Origin: Candidatus Babelota bacterium
GTDB lineage: Bacteria; Babelota; Babeliae; Babelales; Chromulinivoraceae
Assembly: GCA_016183005.1 (NCBI GenBank)
Contig: JACPFN010000006.1
Span: 52,117-116,116 of the forward strand
Direction: 5' to 3'
Length of the DNA: 64,000 bases
Part shown: piece by piece, positions 35,262-45,157 of the stretch
Layout of the letters: the number at the start of each line of letters is the position of its first letter
How positions within the stretch are numbered: position 1 is the stretch's first letter
Notes under the pieces: model-generated
What the model was told of the DNA's origin: nothing
What the model saw: only the letters and a program-made list of their open reading frames with translations
The model's database searches: none
Program-made: the position numbers and the translations under genes

Positions 35262-36776
35262 ATGAAAAAAATTTTAATTAATTATAATCCATGGGAAACT
35301 CGAGTAGCTATTATTCGTAGTAATAAACTTGAAAATTTATTTCTTGGACAAGCTACAGATACCGAGTTAGAAAGATCATTTTTTAAGGGCAAAGTACTTA
35401 AAGTTTTGCCTGGTATTCAAACTGCTTTTGTTGATATTGGACAACATAAGGCTGGCTTTCTGCATATTTCTGAAATAGATCATGATTTAGCTATGGGAAC
35501 CGATGGAACTGAGGTTTTGAGTGAGTTTGACGAAGATAGTCAAATTAAATCAAAATCCTTAGTTGAAAAAGCGAACATAGCAAAGATTCTTCACGAGGGT
35601 GAAGAGTTGTTGGTGCAGGTTAGTAAAGAGCCTGTAGATGAAAAAGGTGCTAAGTTAAAAACATGTTTTACTCTTCCTGGAAGATTTGTGGTTTTAACGC
35701 CGAATGTTCCTCGTATTGGAGTATCAAAAAAGATTGAAGATAAGTCTGAGCGGGTACGCCTTAAGGATATCTTGTTACGGCATTTGCCTCAGGGCATGGG
35801 GGCTGTAATTCGCACTAATGCGGAGCATAAAACAGAAGAAGAAATGCAAAAAGATCTGTCATTTTTAATTTCTGATTGGCATGAGATTTTAAATAATTAT
35901 GCTAAATCTTCGGCCAAAACGAAGCTTTATGAAGATGTAGATATTTCGTTGCAGGTTGTTCGTGATCATTTGGATAGTGAAATTGATGAAATAATTACCG
36001 ACAGTCCTTCGAATCAAAAAGCTATCTATTCTTATTTGAGCAAGGTTGCGCCAGAGTTCAAATATAAGGTAAAATTATTTTCTGAAAATACAGGCTTGTT
36101 TGAGCGATATGAAATTGATCGTCAGGTTACACGTGCTTTAGAAAAAAAAGTAATGTTGAAATCTGGTGGTTCTATTATTATCGAAATGACAGAAGCATTA
36201 ACTGTAATTGATGTGAATACTGGAAAATTTATAGGAAAAGGCAATTTAGAAGAAACTATTTTAAAAACTAATATGGAGGCAGCTTTAGAGATTGTATTAC
36301 AATTAAAGCTTCGAAATATTGGTGGCCTTATAGTTATTGATTTTATTGACATGAATAATGCTAAAAACAGGTTTAAATTAGTTTCTTATTTTGAGCAGAC
36401 TTTAAAGGAGCTTGATAAGTTTCAGTCTGTTGTTTTACAGGTCTCTGAATTCGGAATTGTTCAAATGACTCGTAAACGGTCAGGTAAGCCATTAATGAGG
36501 CTTTTAACTGATCTTTGTCATTGTTGTCAAGGGCTTGGTAGGATTTCTGCTGTTCGTGCAGAGACTTATGAGATTTTGAGAAAGGTTACTTTATTATTGC
36601 AGCAAAAACCTATAGGAAAAAATTATTTTTTTGAAGTTAATTCTGCAGTTTTTGAATTCTTATCTCGAAGTGAATTTAATTCTATTTTAGCGATTGAGCA
36701 GAGATTTAATTCTGTCTTAACATTGGTAAGTATCGATAAAATACATCGTCATGATTTCCGCTTAAAGGAAAAATAA
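35262..36776 (+). CDS. rng: Ribonuclease G/E family endoribonuclease
   Basis: Length (about 504 aa) fits RNase G rather than RNase E with its long scaffold tail. Visible features are the S1 domain (FKGKVLKVLPGIQTAFVDIG), catalytic Asp segments (VIDVNTGKF; GGLIVIDFIDM) and the zinc-link LCHCCQGLG. The enzyme processes 16S rRNA and mRNA in the cytoplasm. GTG at 35253 adds three residues; I prefer ATG at 35262, which gives MKKILIN. gatB follows after 10 bases, so they are probably co-transcribed. Confidence 0.9.
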   Translation: MKKILINYNPWETRVAIIRSNKLENLFLGQATDTELERSFFKGKVLKVLPGIQTAFVDIGQHKAGFLHISEIDHDLAMGTDGTEVLSEFDEDSQIKSKSLVEKANIAKILHEGEELLVQVSKEPVDEKGAKLKTCFTLPGRFVVLTPNVPRIGVSKKIEDKSERVRLKDILLRHLPQGMGAVIRTNAEHKTEEEMQKDLSFLISDWHEILNNYAKSSAKTKLYEDVDISLQVVRDHLDSEIDEIITDSPSNQKAIYSYLSKVAPEFKYKVKLFSENTGLFERYEIDRQVTRALEKKVMLKSGGSIIIEMTEALTVIDVNTGKFIGKGNLEETILKTNMEAALEIVLQLKLRNIGGLIVIDFIDMNNAKNRFKLVSYFEQTLKELDKFQSVVLQVSEFGIVQMTRKRSGKPLMRLLTDLCHCCQGLGRISAVRAETYEILRKVTLLLQQKPIGKNYFFEVNSAVFEFLSRSEFNSILAIEQRFNSVLTLVSIDKIHRHDFRLKEK

Positions 36777-36786
36777 AGGAAAATTT

Positions 36787-38241
36787 GTGGAAAAATCTTT
36801 AGTTCTTGAGCGATATCCAAAATATCGTATGGATATTGGGATTGAGGTTCACGTACAACTTAATACCAAAAGTAAAATATTTTGTTCTTGTTCAAATGCA
36901 TTAACTGATCAGCAAAATCAGCATATTTGTCAAATTTGCGCTGGGTATCCAGGGGTACTTCCTGTTTTAAATCAGCAAGTGGTTGAATTTGCAATTATGG
37001 CAGGTCTTGGAACTAACTGTACAGTTTCTGAAATTTCAGAATTTGATCGTAAACATTATTTTTATCCAGATTTACCAAAAAACTATCAGATTACACAAAA
37101 CTATTTTCCGATTTGTAAAAATGGTTATGTAATGATCAGGCTTGAAGATGGAACAGAAAAAAAGATTCGCATTAATAGAATACATATTGAAGAGGATGCT
37201 GGTAAAAATATGCATTCGGATTTGACTGGCGAAAGTTATGTTGATTTGAATAGAACCGGTACTCCACTTCTTGAAATTGTATCAGAGCCTGATATTGAAA
37301 ATGCTGAAGAAGCAAAAGCTTATTTAAAAGCACTTCGTTTGATTATGCAATATCTTGGTGTTAGCGATTGTAATATGGAAGAAGGCTCTTTTAGGGCTGA
37401 TACAAATTTATCTGTTCGATTAAGAACAAATCAGACACTTGGAACTCGTTGTGAACTTAAAAATATTAATTCATTTAAATTTATTTCTGATGCTATTGAG
37501 TATGAAGCAGAGCGTCATATTCAAGCTATTGAATCTGGTGAGCGTATTCGACAAGAGACACGTTTGTGGGATTCGAAAAATAGAAAAAGTATATCTATGA
37601 GGTCAAAAGAAGATTTAGCTGATTATCGTTATTGTACAGATCCTGACTTAGCTTTGATCCGGGTAACATCTGAAAAATTACAACAGGTAAAGCATGGTAT
37701 GCCAGAGCTTGCTTATGATAAATATCATCGTTATATAAGAGTTTGGGGACTTTCTGCGTATGAAGCAGATGTTGTTACCTCGGATATTGCTTTTACTAAA
37801 TATTTTGAATCTGCTATGGCTATTTATCCTAAAAAATCCGTATTGAATTGGTTTTTGCGTGATGTGCTGGGCTATGTTAATGATACTAAAATTGAACTTG
37901 CAGCATGTTTGGTAACTCCTGAAAAATTGGCTCAAATTGTTAAAATGCTCGATGAAAATTTAATTAACAATACAGCAGCAAAAGAAGTTTTTGAAATTGT
38001 TGCCAAAACTGGCCAAAACCCAGAGCATGTTGTTCAAGATAAGGGTCTAAAGCAAATAGGATCAGTTGAGGAACTTGAAAAAATAGTAAAAAACGTTTTA
38101 AGTGAACATGCATCAGTTGTTGCAGAGTATAAATCTGGAAAACAGAATGCATTTGGATTTTTAGTTGGAACCTGTATGAAGGCAACTGGTGGAAAAGGGA
38201 ATCCTAAAATTATTCAAGAAATTCTTAAAAAACATTTATAG
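36787..38241 (+). CDS. gatB: GatB, Asp/Glu-tRNA amidotransferase subunit B
   Basis: GatB activates mischarged Glu-tRNA(Gln) or Asp-tRNA(Asn) for transamidation with GatA and GatC. Signatures: IGIEVHVQLNTKSKIFC, HICQICAGYPGVLPVLN with zinc Cys, DRKHYFYPDLPKNYQITQ and the C-terminal YqeY-like domain ending FLVGTCMKATGGKGNP. Length (484) is normal. The start is GTG with AAAGGAAAA upstream. No gatA or gatC in the window. Confidence 0.96.
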   Translation: MEKSLVLERYPKYRMDIGIEVHVQLNTKSKIFCSCSNALTDQQNQHICQICAGYPGVLPVLNQQVVEFAIMAGLGTNCTVSEISEFDRKHYFYPDLPKNYQITQNYFPICKNGYVMIRLEDGTEKKIRINRIHIEEDAGKNMHSDLTGESYVDLNRTGTPLLEIVSEPDIENAEEAKAYLKALRLIMQYLGVSDCNMEEGSFRADTNLSVRLRTNQTLGTRCELKNINSFKFISDAIEYEAERHIQAIESGERIRQETRLWDSKNRKSISMRSKEDLADYRYCTDPDLALIRVTSEKLQQVKHGMPELAYDKYHRYIRVWGLSAYEADVVTSDIAFTKYFESAMAIYPKKSVLNWFLRDVLGYVNDTKIELAACLVTPEKLAQIVKMLDENLINNTAAKEVFEIVAKTGQNPEHVVQDKGLKQIGSVEELEKIVKNVLSEHASVVAEYKSGKQNAFGFLVGTCMKATGGKGNPKIIQEILKKHL

Positions 38242-38251
38242 TTTTTCCTAA

Positions 38252-38283
38252 AATAAAGGCATAGCATTTTCTATGCCTTTATT
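38252..38283 (+). terminator. Hairpin terminator after gatB
   Basis: A 13-bp perfect stem (AATAAAGGCATAG with CTATGCCTTTATT) closes a 6-base loop 10 bases after the stop. The T-run after it is weak. Confidence 0.75.
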
Positions 38284-38350
38284 GTTATATTATGCTTTAT
38301 AAGAGTTTTATTTTTTTAGATATTATTGAATATAAATGGGTAATTATTAT

Positions 38351-39961
38351 ATGATTCAACGCTTGATAGGCTTATTTGTATTATTATGCACGATAGCAGT
38401 ACAAGAAAGCAGACCAATATCTATTAATGAGCTAATCTCTAAGCATTTGGTTATGATATCATCCTCTCAATCTGAACTTGGTGACAATATAAGCCATTTA
38501 CGAGTAATACTAAAAAAGGGTGATATCCAATTAGATCTTATGTTAGAATCTGATATGATTCAAAAAATATTTCAAGTAGATGCATTTGTAATGCAAGAGA
38601 ATATATCAGATAAAGATTCGATTCGAATAGTTCAGTATTTAGCTTTATTATATTTATATCAAAAGGTTTTTTTTGATTATATCGTTATATCACAAAATTT
38701 TTTAAATAACTTAATGTCAGTTAAGAAATATTGGATGTACGAAGATTTTTATATGAAACAGCCATTTTGGGCTAAAAATATTTTATATAATTTTTATACA
38801 GTAAAATATCAAAATAAAATTACAAAAAATCTTGATATTTTATACAAGATAGAAAATGAAGTAGCCGGTATATTAGGATTTTGTCTGTATGGTTTATTTC
38901 GCTTAGAAAAATTAAAAGATGAGTATGAAATTATTAATTATATAAAAGAAATCTCAGATCAATTTAATTTATTAATTGCTCCAGATTTAATTGATAATCA
39001 AAGTCTAGAAGATTCTTATTTGGCATATAAACGTTTATTGGTTATGTCTCATAATATACAAGAACATATTAATTCAGCTCAAATTACAATAAAACAAAAT
39101 GAAAAAAATTCATTTGTGGTTGATCATTGGTTTGGTGTTTCTTGTACAACAATGGCTATCGTTGCAGCTGCATTAATCTATACGCAGCATAAGCAAACAG
39201 TAAAATCCTTGTATGACCAAGGAAAGATAGCTATTCCTGATTTTTTACAAGAGTATCTGGTAGATCCTTTGGTTGGTATTAAAAAAGTCGTATGGGATAA
39301 AGAAACTAAACGATTAGAACATGTAGAGCCCTTTGCAGATATACAAAAATTTTCAGATATTCCCGACAAGCAAGATTTTCAAAAGTATGAAGGATTTAGT
39401 ACGCTTTTGGTAAATCCTATTTTAAATCCTTTTGTGGGCACACTTAATGCTACCAAGAGTGATCTTATACAGACGGCAAATAGTTGGAAAAACGATATTG
39501 TTGAAGTATTAAATGGGTGGAAAAAATCATCAGAGAAAACTTTAAATAAAAAAATTGATGAAGCTAATGATACTATTATCAAAAACAATCAGGTTAATAT
39601 GTATCTTGCCACTTTAGGGCCAGTATTATTTGGTACCTATTGGCTAGGTTCTTCTATGAATAATATGTATGATCATCATATTAAGCATAAAAATTGGTAT
39701 CTTCCTATGAAGCATATAATTCGTTCTATTGATCAATTGGTTAATAAAGTAGCGCGTTCATTAGACCGACATAACTTTATAGATGATGGTAAGTTATATA
39801 TATTGATTCAGAATCTAAAAGAATATATTAGCTGTTTGAATAATGAAGAGCTTTTTCTAATGCATAATGACATAGAGGAGCTTTTATCATTTGATCTAAA
39901 TTATAGTCAAAAAAAAGGAATTATAGACAGAATGTACAAAACTTATGATTTCTTAAAATAG
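38351..39961 (+). CDS. Exported or membrane hypothetical protein, about 536 aa
   Basis: The frame opens at 38336; ATG at 38351 has GGGTAA upstream and begins a clean signal peptide (MIQRLIGLFVLLCTIAVQES), so I prefer it. Two further hydrophobic segments lie near residues 260-278 (GVSCTTMAIVAAALIY) and 420-440 (MYLATLGPVLFGTYWLG), flanking a stretch that may lie on one side of the membrane. The rest is helical. No known domain. Its 3' end overlaps convergent ybeY by 19 bases. Confidence 0.6.
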   Translation: MIQRLIGLFVLLCTIAVQESRPISINELISKHLVMISSSQSELGDNISHLRVILKKGDIQLDLMLESDMIQKIFQVDAFVMQENISDKDSIRIVQYLALLYLYQKVFFDYIVISQNFLNNLMSVKKYWMYEDFYMKQPFWAKNILYNFYTVKYQNKITKNLDILYKIENEVAGILGFCLYGLFRLEKLKDEYEIINYIKEISDQFNLLIAPDLIDNQSLEDSYLAYKRLLVMSHNIQEHINSAQITIKQNEKNSFVVDHWFGVSCTTMAIVAAALIYTQHKQTVKSLYDQGKIAIPDFLQEYLVDPLVGIKKVVWDKETKRLEHVEPFADIQKFSDIPDKQDFQKYEGFSTLLVNPILNPFVGTLNATKSDLIQTANSWKNDIVEVLNGWKKSSEKTLNKKIDEANDTIIKNNQVNMYLATLGPVLFGTYWLGSSMNNMYDHHIKHKNWYLPMKHIIRSIDQLVNKVARSLDRHNFIDDGKLYILIQNLKEYISCLNNEELFLMHNDIEELLSFDLNYSQKKGIIDRMYKTYDFLK

Positions 39962-40410
39962 TTATTAAGATTTTTTAATAATTTGTTCTCAAGTGCAAGC
40001 ATTTTTTTGTAATCTTTGTCCTTAATATGATCATATCCTAATAAATGACAAATTCCATGTACCAAAAGTCTATCCATGCGTGCAATAAAATCTCCAGGGA
40101 GCTCTTTTTTGTTGTTAAAAACATATGCCATAGAGATAATTAAATCGCCTAAATTTTTATCTTCTTCGTCCTTTATTTTTATTTTTTCACCAGCTATAAG
40201 TTCTGTGTGATAAGGAAAGGATAGAATATCGGTAGCTTGATTTTTATTTCGATACAAATGATTATATTTCTGAATAGCTTTATTGGTGGTTAACCATATA
40301 CCTAATTCAAAATTCTTATAACCCAATTCTTCAAGGATAAATTCTGCTTTTTTCTTAAACAGGGTGGCAGAAAAATTTATTGTACGCTGTGTTTGACGTA
40401 TATTGACCAT
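39943..40410 (-). CDS. ybeY: YbeY, endoribonuclease for rRNA maturation
   Basis: The family zinc motif is present in LLVHGICHLLGYDHIKD (three His), with SFPY and GDLIIS upstream as usual. Length (155 aa) is typical. YbeY is required for 16S rRNA 3' processing and 70S quality control. The gene follows a small exported-protein gene on the same strand after 8 bases. Confidence 0.94.
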   Translation of the reverse strand: MVNIRQTQRTINFSATLFKKKAEFILEELGYKNFELGIWLTTNKAIQKYNHLYRNKNQATDILSFPYHTELIAGEKIKIKDEEDKNLGDLIISMAYVFNNKKELPGDFIARMDRLLVHGICHLLGYDHIKDKDYKKMLALENKLLKNLNNYFKKS

Positions 40411-40418
40411 AATTTTTT

Positions 40419-40814
40419 TTAAGATTGCTCAGAGCTTTTTTCTTCTTGTAAAATGCTCGAAATTAAATTAATTAGTATTTCGGTGCTAAAAGGAAGACTT
40501 AAAGTATCTTTATCATTGATAGAAATCGCGATCTTACCAGAATAATCTTCATGCAAAGTTGTAAAGATATATATAAAAGCATAATATGCATAATTTAGTT
40601 CTTCTATCGTGAGTTTTCGTTTTTTTTGAATTTCTGACAGCTTTTTTAAGCTTTCTATATATTCTGCGAGATTTTGATTCAATTCACTAATTGCCCATGT
40701 ATCCTTACTTTTGTTAAGAATTAGGGACATTTTTATGGTGTTGTATGATTCAGCTTTTATAAAACTTGTGGTAGCGGTTAACAACAAAAAAATGGATAGA
40801 TAGAATTTTTTCAT
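40419..40814 (-). CDS. Small exported hypothetical protein, 131 aa
   Basis: The signal peptide MKKFYLSIFLLLTATTSFIKA precedes about 110 Leu/Ile/Ser-rich, probably helical residues. There is some resemblance in layout to the next gene upstream (213 aa, also exported, similar helical composition), so they may be distant relatives, but I cannot show homology. It is 8 bases before ybeY. No family recognised. Confidence 0.55.
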   Translation of the reverse strand: MKKFYLSIFLLLTATTSFIKAESYNTIKMSLILNKSKDTWAISELNQNLAEYIESLKKLSEIQKKRKLTIEELNYAYYAFIYIFTTLHEDYSGKIAISINDKDTLSLPFSTEILINLISSILQEEKSSEQS

Positions 40815-40900
40815 AATTATATTTTTGTTTGATTTTATAAAGATATATCCAGTGTATGAGTTTTAAGATAGGTGTCAAGCAAAGCAATCAAATCTCTTTT

Positions 40901-40944
40901 TATTAAAAATAAAGGGGTATGAATGTACCCCTTTATTTTTAATA
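40901..40944. terminator. Long hairpin terminator (19-bp perfect stem)
   Basis: 40901-40919 pairs perfectly with 40926-40944 around a 6-base loop; the arms contain AAAGGGGTA and TACCCCTTT with outer A/T runs. It follows the minus-strand gene at 40953-41594. Confidence 0.85.
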
Positions 40945-40952
40945 GAGAAAAA

Positions 40953-41594
40953 TTAATTTGCTATATTTATAATCATTTTTCCTTCAGAACCTAACACTTT
41001 AGATTCTTGGATAATATCATTAAGCATTTTTACCAGTTCTTCTGGTGTATTTGAATTAGAATTAAATGCTTCAGCTAAAGCATCAATTTTTGCTTTTAAT
41101 ATTTCAAGTGAGGTATTTTTTTCTAAATCATTAGATGAGATGGTTAATATAATCTCTATGTAAGGAGTTCTTGGTGATTTTTGAGTTATTGGAAAAGCTG
41201 GGATATTTTCTATGTTTTCTATGTTTTCTAATTTTTCAGCTACTGTTTCTGCGTTTTGAGCAACTTCATTTATTGTTACTACAGGAACATTTGTTGAAGT
41301 TGAAGCCATTCCAAATAAGTTTAATCCAGCAACAATAGCTTCCTGAAGCTCTTTTATAAAGGTTAAGATTTTATTATAAAAGATTCCTTCATCGCATTGT
41401 TTTCTTTGCACGCTTTCAAAAAGAGCTACAAGTTTTTCTGCGTTTTCATTAAAATCGGTTAAATTTTGAGTATCTTTTGGAGCAATTTTATAAACAAGGG
41501 CATATGCTGTACGTTCTTTTGTTGTGTATTGATCTGAAGTAAGTGTTAATCCACAAATGCTTAAAGCGAGAAAAGTTATTATATTTTTGTTCAT
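40953..41594 (-). CDS. Exported hypothetical protein, 213 aa
   Basis: The signal peptide (MNKNIITFLALSICGLTLTS) is followed by a helical, Asn/Glu/Ala-rich protein with a short repeat near the middle (EKLENIENIENIPAF). A small hydrophobic segment lies about residues 90-105. No domain recognised. AAGGACAC lies just before the start. The gene is flanked by hairpin terminators on both sides and is probably transcribed alone. Confidence 0.6.
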   Translation of the reverse strand: MNKNIITFLALSICGLTLTSDQYTTKERTAYALVYKIAPKDTQNLTDFNENAEKLVALFESVQRKQCDEGIFYNKILTFIKELQEAIVAGLNLFGMASTSTNVPVVTINEVAQNAETVAEKLENIENIENIPAFPITQKSPRTPYIEIILTISSNDLEKNTSLEILKAKIDALAEAFNSNSNTPEELVKMLNDIIQESKVLGSEGKMIINIAN

Positions 41595-41802
41595 TGAGTG
41601 TCCTTTTATTTATGAGAGTTTATTCTATAGATATTGATTTTGATTTTATTAGTGTATAAACTCCTTTCGCTGTAGATGTAACAATGAATTATTATTAAAT
41701 AAGTAATTTTTCAATGAGAAAATTTTATATAAATAATACGATTTAGTCAATGGTTCATTAGCTGGATAATTATTATCAAGATACGTATTTAAGTTGAATT
41801 TA

Positions 41803-41848
41803 TAATTGCTCATAAAGAATAGTAATATCGATCCTTTATGAGCAATTA
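41803..41848 (-). terminator. Hairpin after valS
   Basis: A 15-bp perfect inverted repeat (41803-41817 with 41834-41848, core TTGCTCATAAAG) with a 16-base loop lies 10 bases past the valS stop. The T-run is weak, so efficiency is uncertain. Confidence 0.6.
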
Positions 41849-41857
41849 TTACTTTTT

Positions 41858-44308
41858 TTAACTTATTTGAACTGAAGCAATCCATTTAGAATCAGATTCT
41901 ACTATCTGTATAGATACAGAATCTTTTTGGGTTACTATTTTTGCAACCTTACAAACACCTTGGATAAGTTTCATTTCTTGTTCAATTAACTTTATTTGTT
42001 GTTGGTTTAGATTGCCAATAGTCAATGTAGCAATTTCTGTTTTAAGCGAAAGCTGTTGCGCAGTTTTTAGTTTTCTAACTTGAGCAATAATATCAAGAAT
42101 TAGCCTCATGCTTTGTTCTATTACTTCATGAGTATCCTGAGCTTGCTGTAGTTGTGTTATATGAATTGAGTTTATTTTGAAATGATCTTTAAGGATATGT
42201 TGGTATAGGTATTCTGTAATATGTGGTAAGAATGGTGCGTAAAGTTGTAAAATTCTAAAACTTGTTTCACGCAAAGTCCAGTAGGTAGCATCAAGTTGTT
42301 CTTGAGAATAGTTTTGAGAATTAAAAAATTGATCCTTTACTATTTCAATATAGTTATCGCAAAAATCACTCCAAAATACTTTTTCAACAGATTGTAGCGC
42401 TAAACTGAACTCATTTTTTGAAAAATATTCATGATATTGCTTGAGACAATGTTCTGTAGAGTTTATTATCCAGGAATTAATTAGATCAAGTTTTGGTTGA
42501 TGATTAGAAATTTTTTTATCTTGAATGTTGATTTGAACAAATTTTAAAGCATTCCAAAGTTTAGTTAAAAGTTTTTGTCCAATAGCCATTTGCTCTGGTG
42601 AAAACGCAGTATCGTGGCCCAGTGTTCCAGATGCTGCCCAGAAACGAATAGCATCAGCAGGAAATTGAGTTAACAATTTTTCAGGTTCAGTGGGAGCATT
42701 ATTTTTTGATTTAGATATTTTTTCTTTATTTTCACTTAAAACATAACCGGATATTACAATATCTTTCCATGGAATATTGCCTTGGTGCATCCAGCTTTTT
42801 GCAATGGTATAAAAAGCCCATGTTCTAATGATATCATGCGCCTGAGGTCGCATGCTCATAGGAACAAAAGAGTTATCGTTAAATGGTGAATTTTGATTAT
42901 TCGCATATAATTGCTTGCAAATATAAGGAGTTAACGATGAAGTGTTCCAGGTGTCCATAACATCTTGCTCGGGGTGAATATTTGGACTACCGCATGCATG
43001 GCAAGATTTGATTATGTTAGAGTTTTGTGGATCAATAGGAAGTTCTTCGAGCGGTGCAAATGTTGCTTCATGGCAACTGTTGCAATACCAAACAGGAAAA
43101 GGTATACCAAAAACACGTTGTCGAGATATACACCAGTCCCATGATAGATTTTGTACCCAATCATCAAAGCGCGCTTTCATATGGGCAGGATGCCAATTAA
43201 TTTCACAAGAGAGCTTTAAAAAATTTTCTTTATTATCAACAAGTCTCACGAACCATTGTGGTAAAATTGCATATTCAATAGGCTGCTTACAGCGTTCATG
43301 TACATTTACAGTATTTTGAATAGGCTTTTGCTGAAGAATCAGTTCTTGCTCGGTAAGTTTCTCAGTGATAACTTTGCGAGCTTCTGTTACCTTAAGTCCT
43401 CCAATGAATGGAATTTCTGGTAAGAATTTTCCATCAAGACCTAAGGATTGTTTATAAGCAAGGTTATGTTTTTTGTACCATTCGATATCGGTTTTGTCAC
43501 CAAAGGTACATACCATAACAAGTCCAGAACCTTTTTCTGGTAGTACCTGTTCATCTGCAAGAACTGTTACCTTTTGTTCAAACAGAGGAACAATTATATT
43601 TTTACCTGTTAAATGTTGATAGCGGCTATCATTTGGATGATGCAAAATAGCGACACATGATGCCATAAGCTCAGGGCGTGTAGTGGCTATTGTAATTTTT
43701 TGATTGTCTGTGGTTGTAAATTGAATATCATTAAAAATTGTTGATTGTTCAAGATCATCGAGTTCTGCTTGTGCAACAGTTGTTCTGCAGAGCGTACAAA
43801 ATAGAGCGGGCTCATTTTTACGGTATACAAATCCTTTGTTTGCAAGAATAATAAATGATTCTTGTGCTATTTTTGCAACATTAGCAGCTATGGTTGAGTA
43901 TGTATGTTCAAGTTCCGCAGAAAGGCCCATAGTGCGCCAAAGTTCTACAAATTTAACTTTCATTTCTTCGGTTGTACTTAAACAGAGATTAATGAAATTT
44001 TGGCGGCCAATTTTACTAACGTTAGTATTGTGTTTTTTTTCAACAAATCGTTCAGTTGCAAGTCCGTTACAGTCAAAGCCAAATGGATAAAATACATTGT
44101 GTCCTGTCATGCGTTTGTAACGAGCAATAAGATCGGTCTGTGTGTATGAAAAGATATGTCCAATATGCAGAGAACCTGAGATGGTTGGAGGTGGAGTATC
44201 TATGGTAAAACTTTTAAAATTTGGATCTATTTGACGATAAGTTTGTTGTTGTTGCCAAAGTTGACGTATTTGTTCATCGCAAATTTGAGAGCTATAACGT
44301 TGTTCCAT
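41858..44308 (-). CDS. valS: Valyl-tRNA synthetase
   Basis: Class I aminoacyl-tRNA synthetase charging tRNA-Val. HIGH motif H48-I-G-H51 and KISKS at 530-534; between them is the editing domain (TTRPELMASCVAI) and zinc-like Cys pairs (CTLC; CNSC, CHAC). The C-terminal helical anticodon-binding domain and a short coiled tail are present. At 816 residues it is the shorter bacterial form. Confidence 0.96.
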   Translation of the reverse strand: MEQRYSSQICDEQIRQLWQQQQTYRQIDPNFKSFTIDTPPPTISGSLHIGHIFSYTQTDLIARYKRMTGHNVFYPFGFDCNGLATERFVEKKHNTNVSKIGRQNFINLCLSTTEEMKVKFVELWRTMGLSAELEHTYSTIAANVAKIAQESFIILANKGFVYRKNEPALFCTLCRTTVAQAELDDLEQSTIFNDIQFTTTDNQKITIATTRPELMASCVAILHHPNDSRYQHLTGKNIIVPLFEQKVTVLADEQVLPEKGSGLVMVCTFGDKTDIEWYKKHNLAYKQSLGLDGKFLPEIPFIGGLKVTEARKVITEKLTEQELILQQKPIQNTVNVHERCKQPIEYAILPQWFVRLVDNKENFLKLSCEINWHPAHMKARFDDWVQNLSWDWCISRQRVFGIPFPVWYCNSCHEATFAPLEELPIDPQNSNIIKSCHACGSPNIHPEQDVMDTWNTSSLTPYICKQLYANNQNSPFNDNSFVPMSMRPQAHDIIRTWAFYTIAKSWMHQGNIPWKDIVISGYVLSENKEKISKSKNNAPTEPEKLLTQFPADAIRFWAASGTLGHDTAFSPEQMAIGQKLLTKLWNALKFVQINIQDKKISNHQPKLDLINSWIINSTEHCLKQYHEYFSKNEFSLALQSVEKVFWSDFCDNYIEIVKDQFFNSQNYSQEQLDATYWTLRETSFRILQLYAPFLPHITEYLYQHILKDHFKINSIHITQLQQAQDTHEVIEQSMRLILDIIAQVRKLKTAQQLSLKTEIATLTIGNLNQQQIKLIEQEMKLIQGVCKVAKIVTQKDSVSIQIVESDSKWIASVQIS

Positions 44309-44458
44309 GTAATGTCTTTTTTATATTAAAATTAATCGAATTTAAGAGTATATTTGTATGATACTGTAAAAAAATTATTGCGTCAAAAATGGTGTTTTTT
44401 TCAAAAATATATAGATTTTAAAATAATTAAATTTTTAATTTTTTATGTTGGATGCTTT

Positions 44459-45136
44459 ATGAGACTTGAGATTATTCAATCTATACAATTCATAATTATA
44501 GCTTTTTTGTGTTACGTACCTACGGTAACATTTTCTGGTTGGTTTGAAGCATGGATTTCAAAAAAATGTGGTGATGATACTCCTGAGCAATTTGGCTTTT
44601 TAACCTTTAATCCCTTTGCGCATTTTAGTATATTTGGATTTGGCGCTTTACTTGCGGGTCGATTATTATCAGACTATCTTCCCTTTTTGCAAGACATCCC
44701 AGGCTGGGGGCGCTATATTCCTGTTTCGCCTTCAGAGTTTAGTAAAGAACGTGCAGTGATTCAATTTCATGCGCGCGGTTTTTCGCATTTTGTTTTAACA
44801 GCAATATCCTTTGTTGCATTGGTAGAATTTATTAAGTTGGGATATTTAAATATTCATTGGAAAATAGCTGATCATACTTCTGCTTCAGTTGCATCTATAA
44901 TTCAAGTTGCACAATTTTTTAATTCTTTAAATTTTATGTTAGCTATTATTTATTTGGCCATTGGAACATTTCGTTCTGTTGTTTTTTATAAATGGCCAGA
45001 TTTTTACATTTTTTTTGCAGAGCGTTTTATTTTGGCCATGTTCATTCTATTTAGTGTGGTTGTCGTTTGTGCAGAAATTTTTAGGTTAATTATTACGACT
45101 ATCTTAACGGTTATTTTATACTCGATGATAGGGTAA
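44459..45136 (+). CDS. Site-2-protease-like (M50-type) membrane protein without catalytic residues
   Basis: The frame opens at 44354, but ATG at 44459 has GGA upstream and starts at the family-like N-terminus. The sequence tracks the M50/S2P pattern: residues 24-57 parallel the block HEFAHA...GDPTPKxxGRLTLNPLAHIDPxG, and later GRYIPVSPSEF parallels PVPVNP. The metal and catalytic positions are replaced: HExxH becomes S26-G-W-F-E30 and the later Asp ligand becomes S57. Four to five membrane helices. It is probably a pseudoprotease. It precedes tyrS by 21 bases. Confidence 0.7.
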   Translation: MRLEIIQSIQFIIIAFLCYVPTVTFSGWFEAWISKKCGDDTPEQFGFLTFNPFAHFSIFGFGALLAGRLLSDYLPFLQDIPGWGRYIPVSPSEFSKERAVIQFHARGFSHFVLTAISFVALVEFIKLGYLNIHWKIADHTSASVASIIQVAQFFNSLNFMLAIIYLAIGTFRSVVFYKWPDFYIFFAERFILAMFILFSVVVVCAEIFRLIITTILTVILYSMIG

Positions 45137-45157
45137 AATTTTTGAAAGAAGAGATTT

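Noticed and set aside
41649..41885. 78-codon minus-strand open frame after valS
   Set aside because: It overlaps the valS end and contains the valS hairpin; there is no ribosome-binding site or recognisable protein character.
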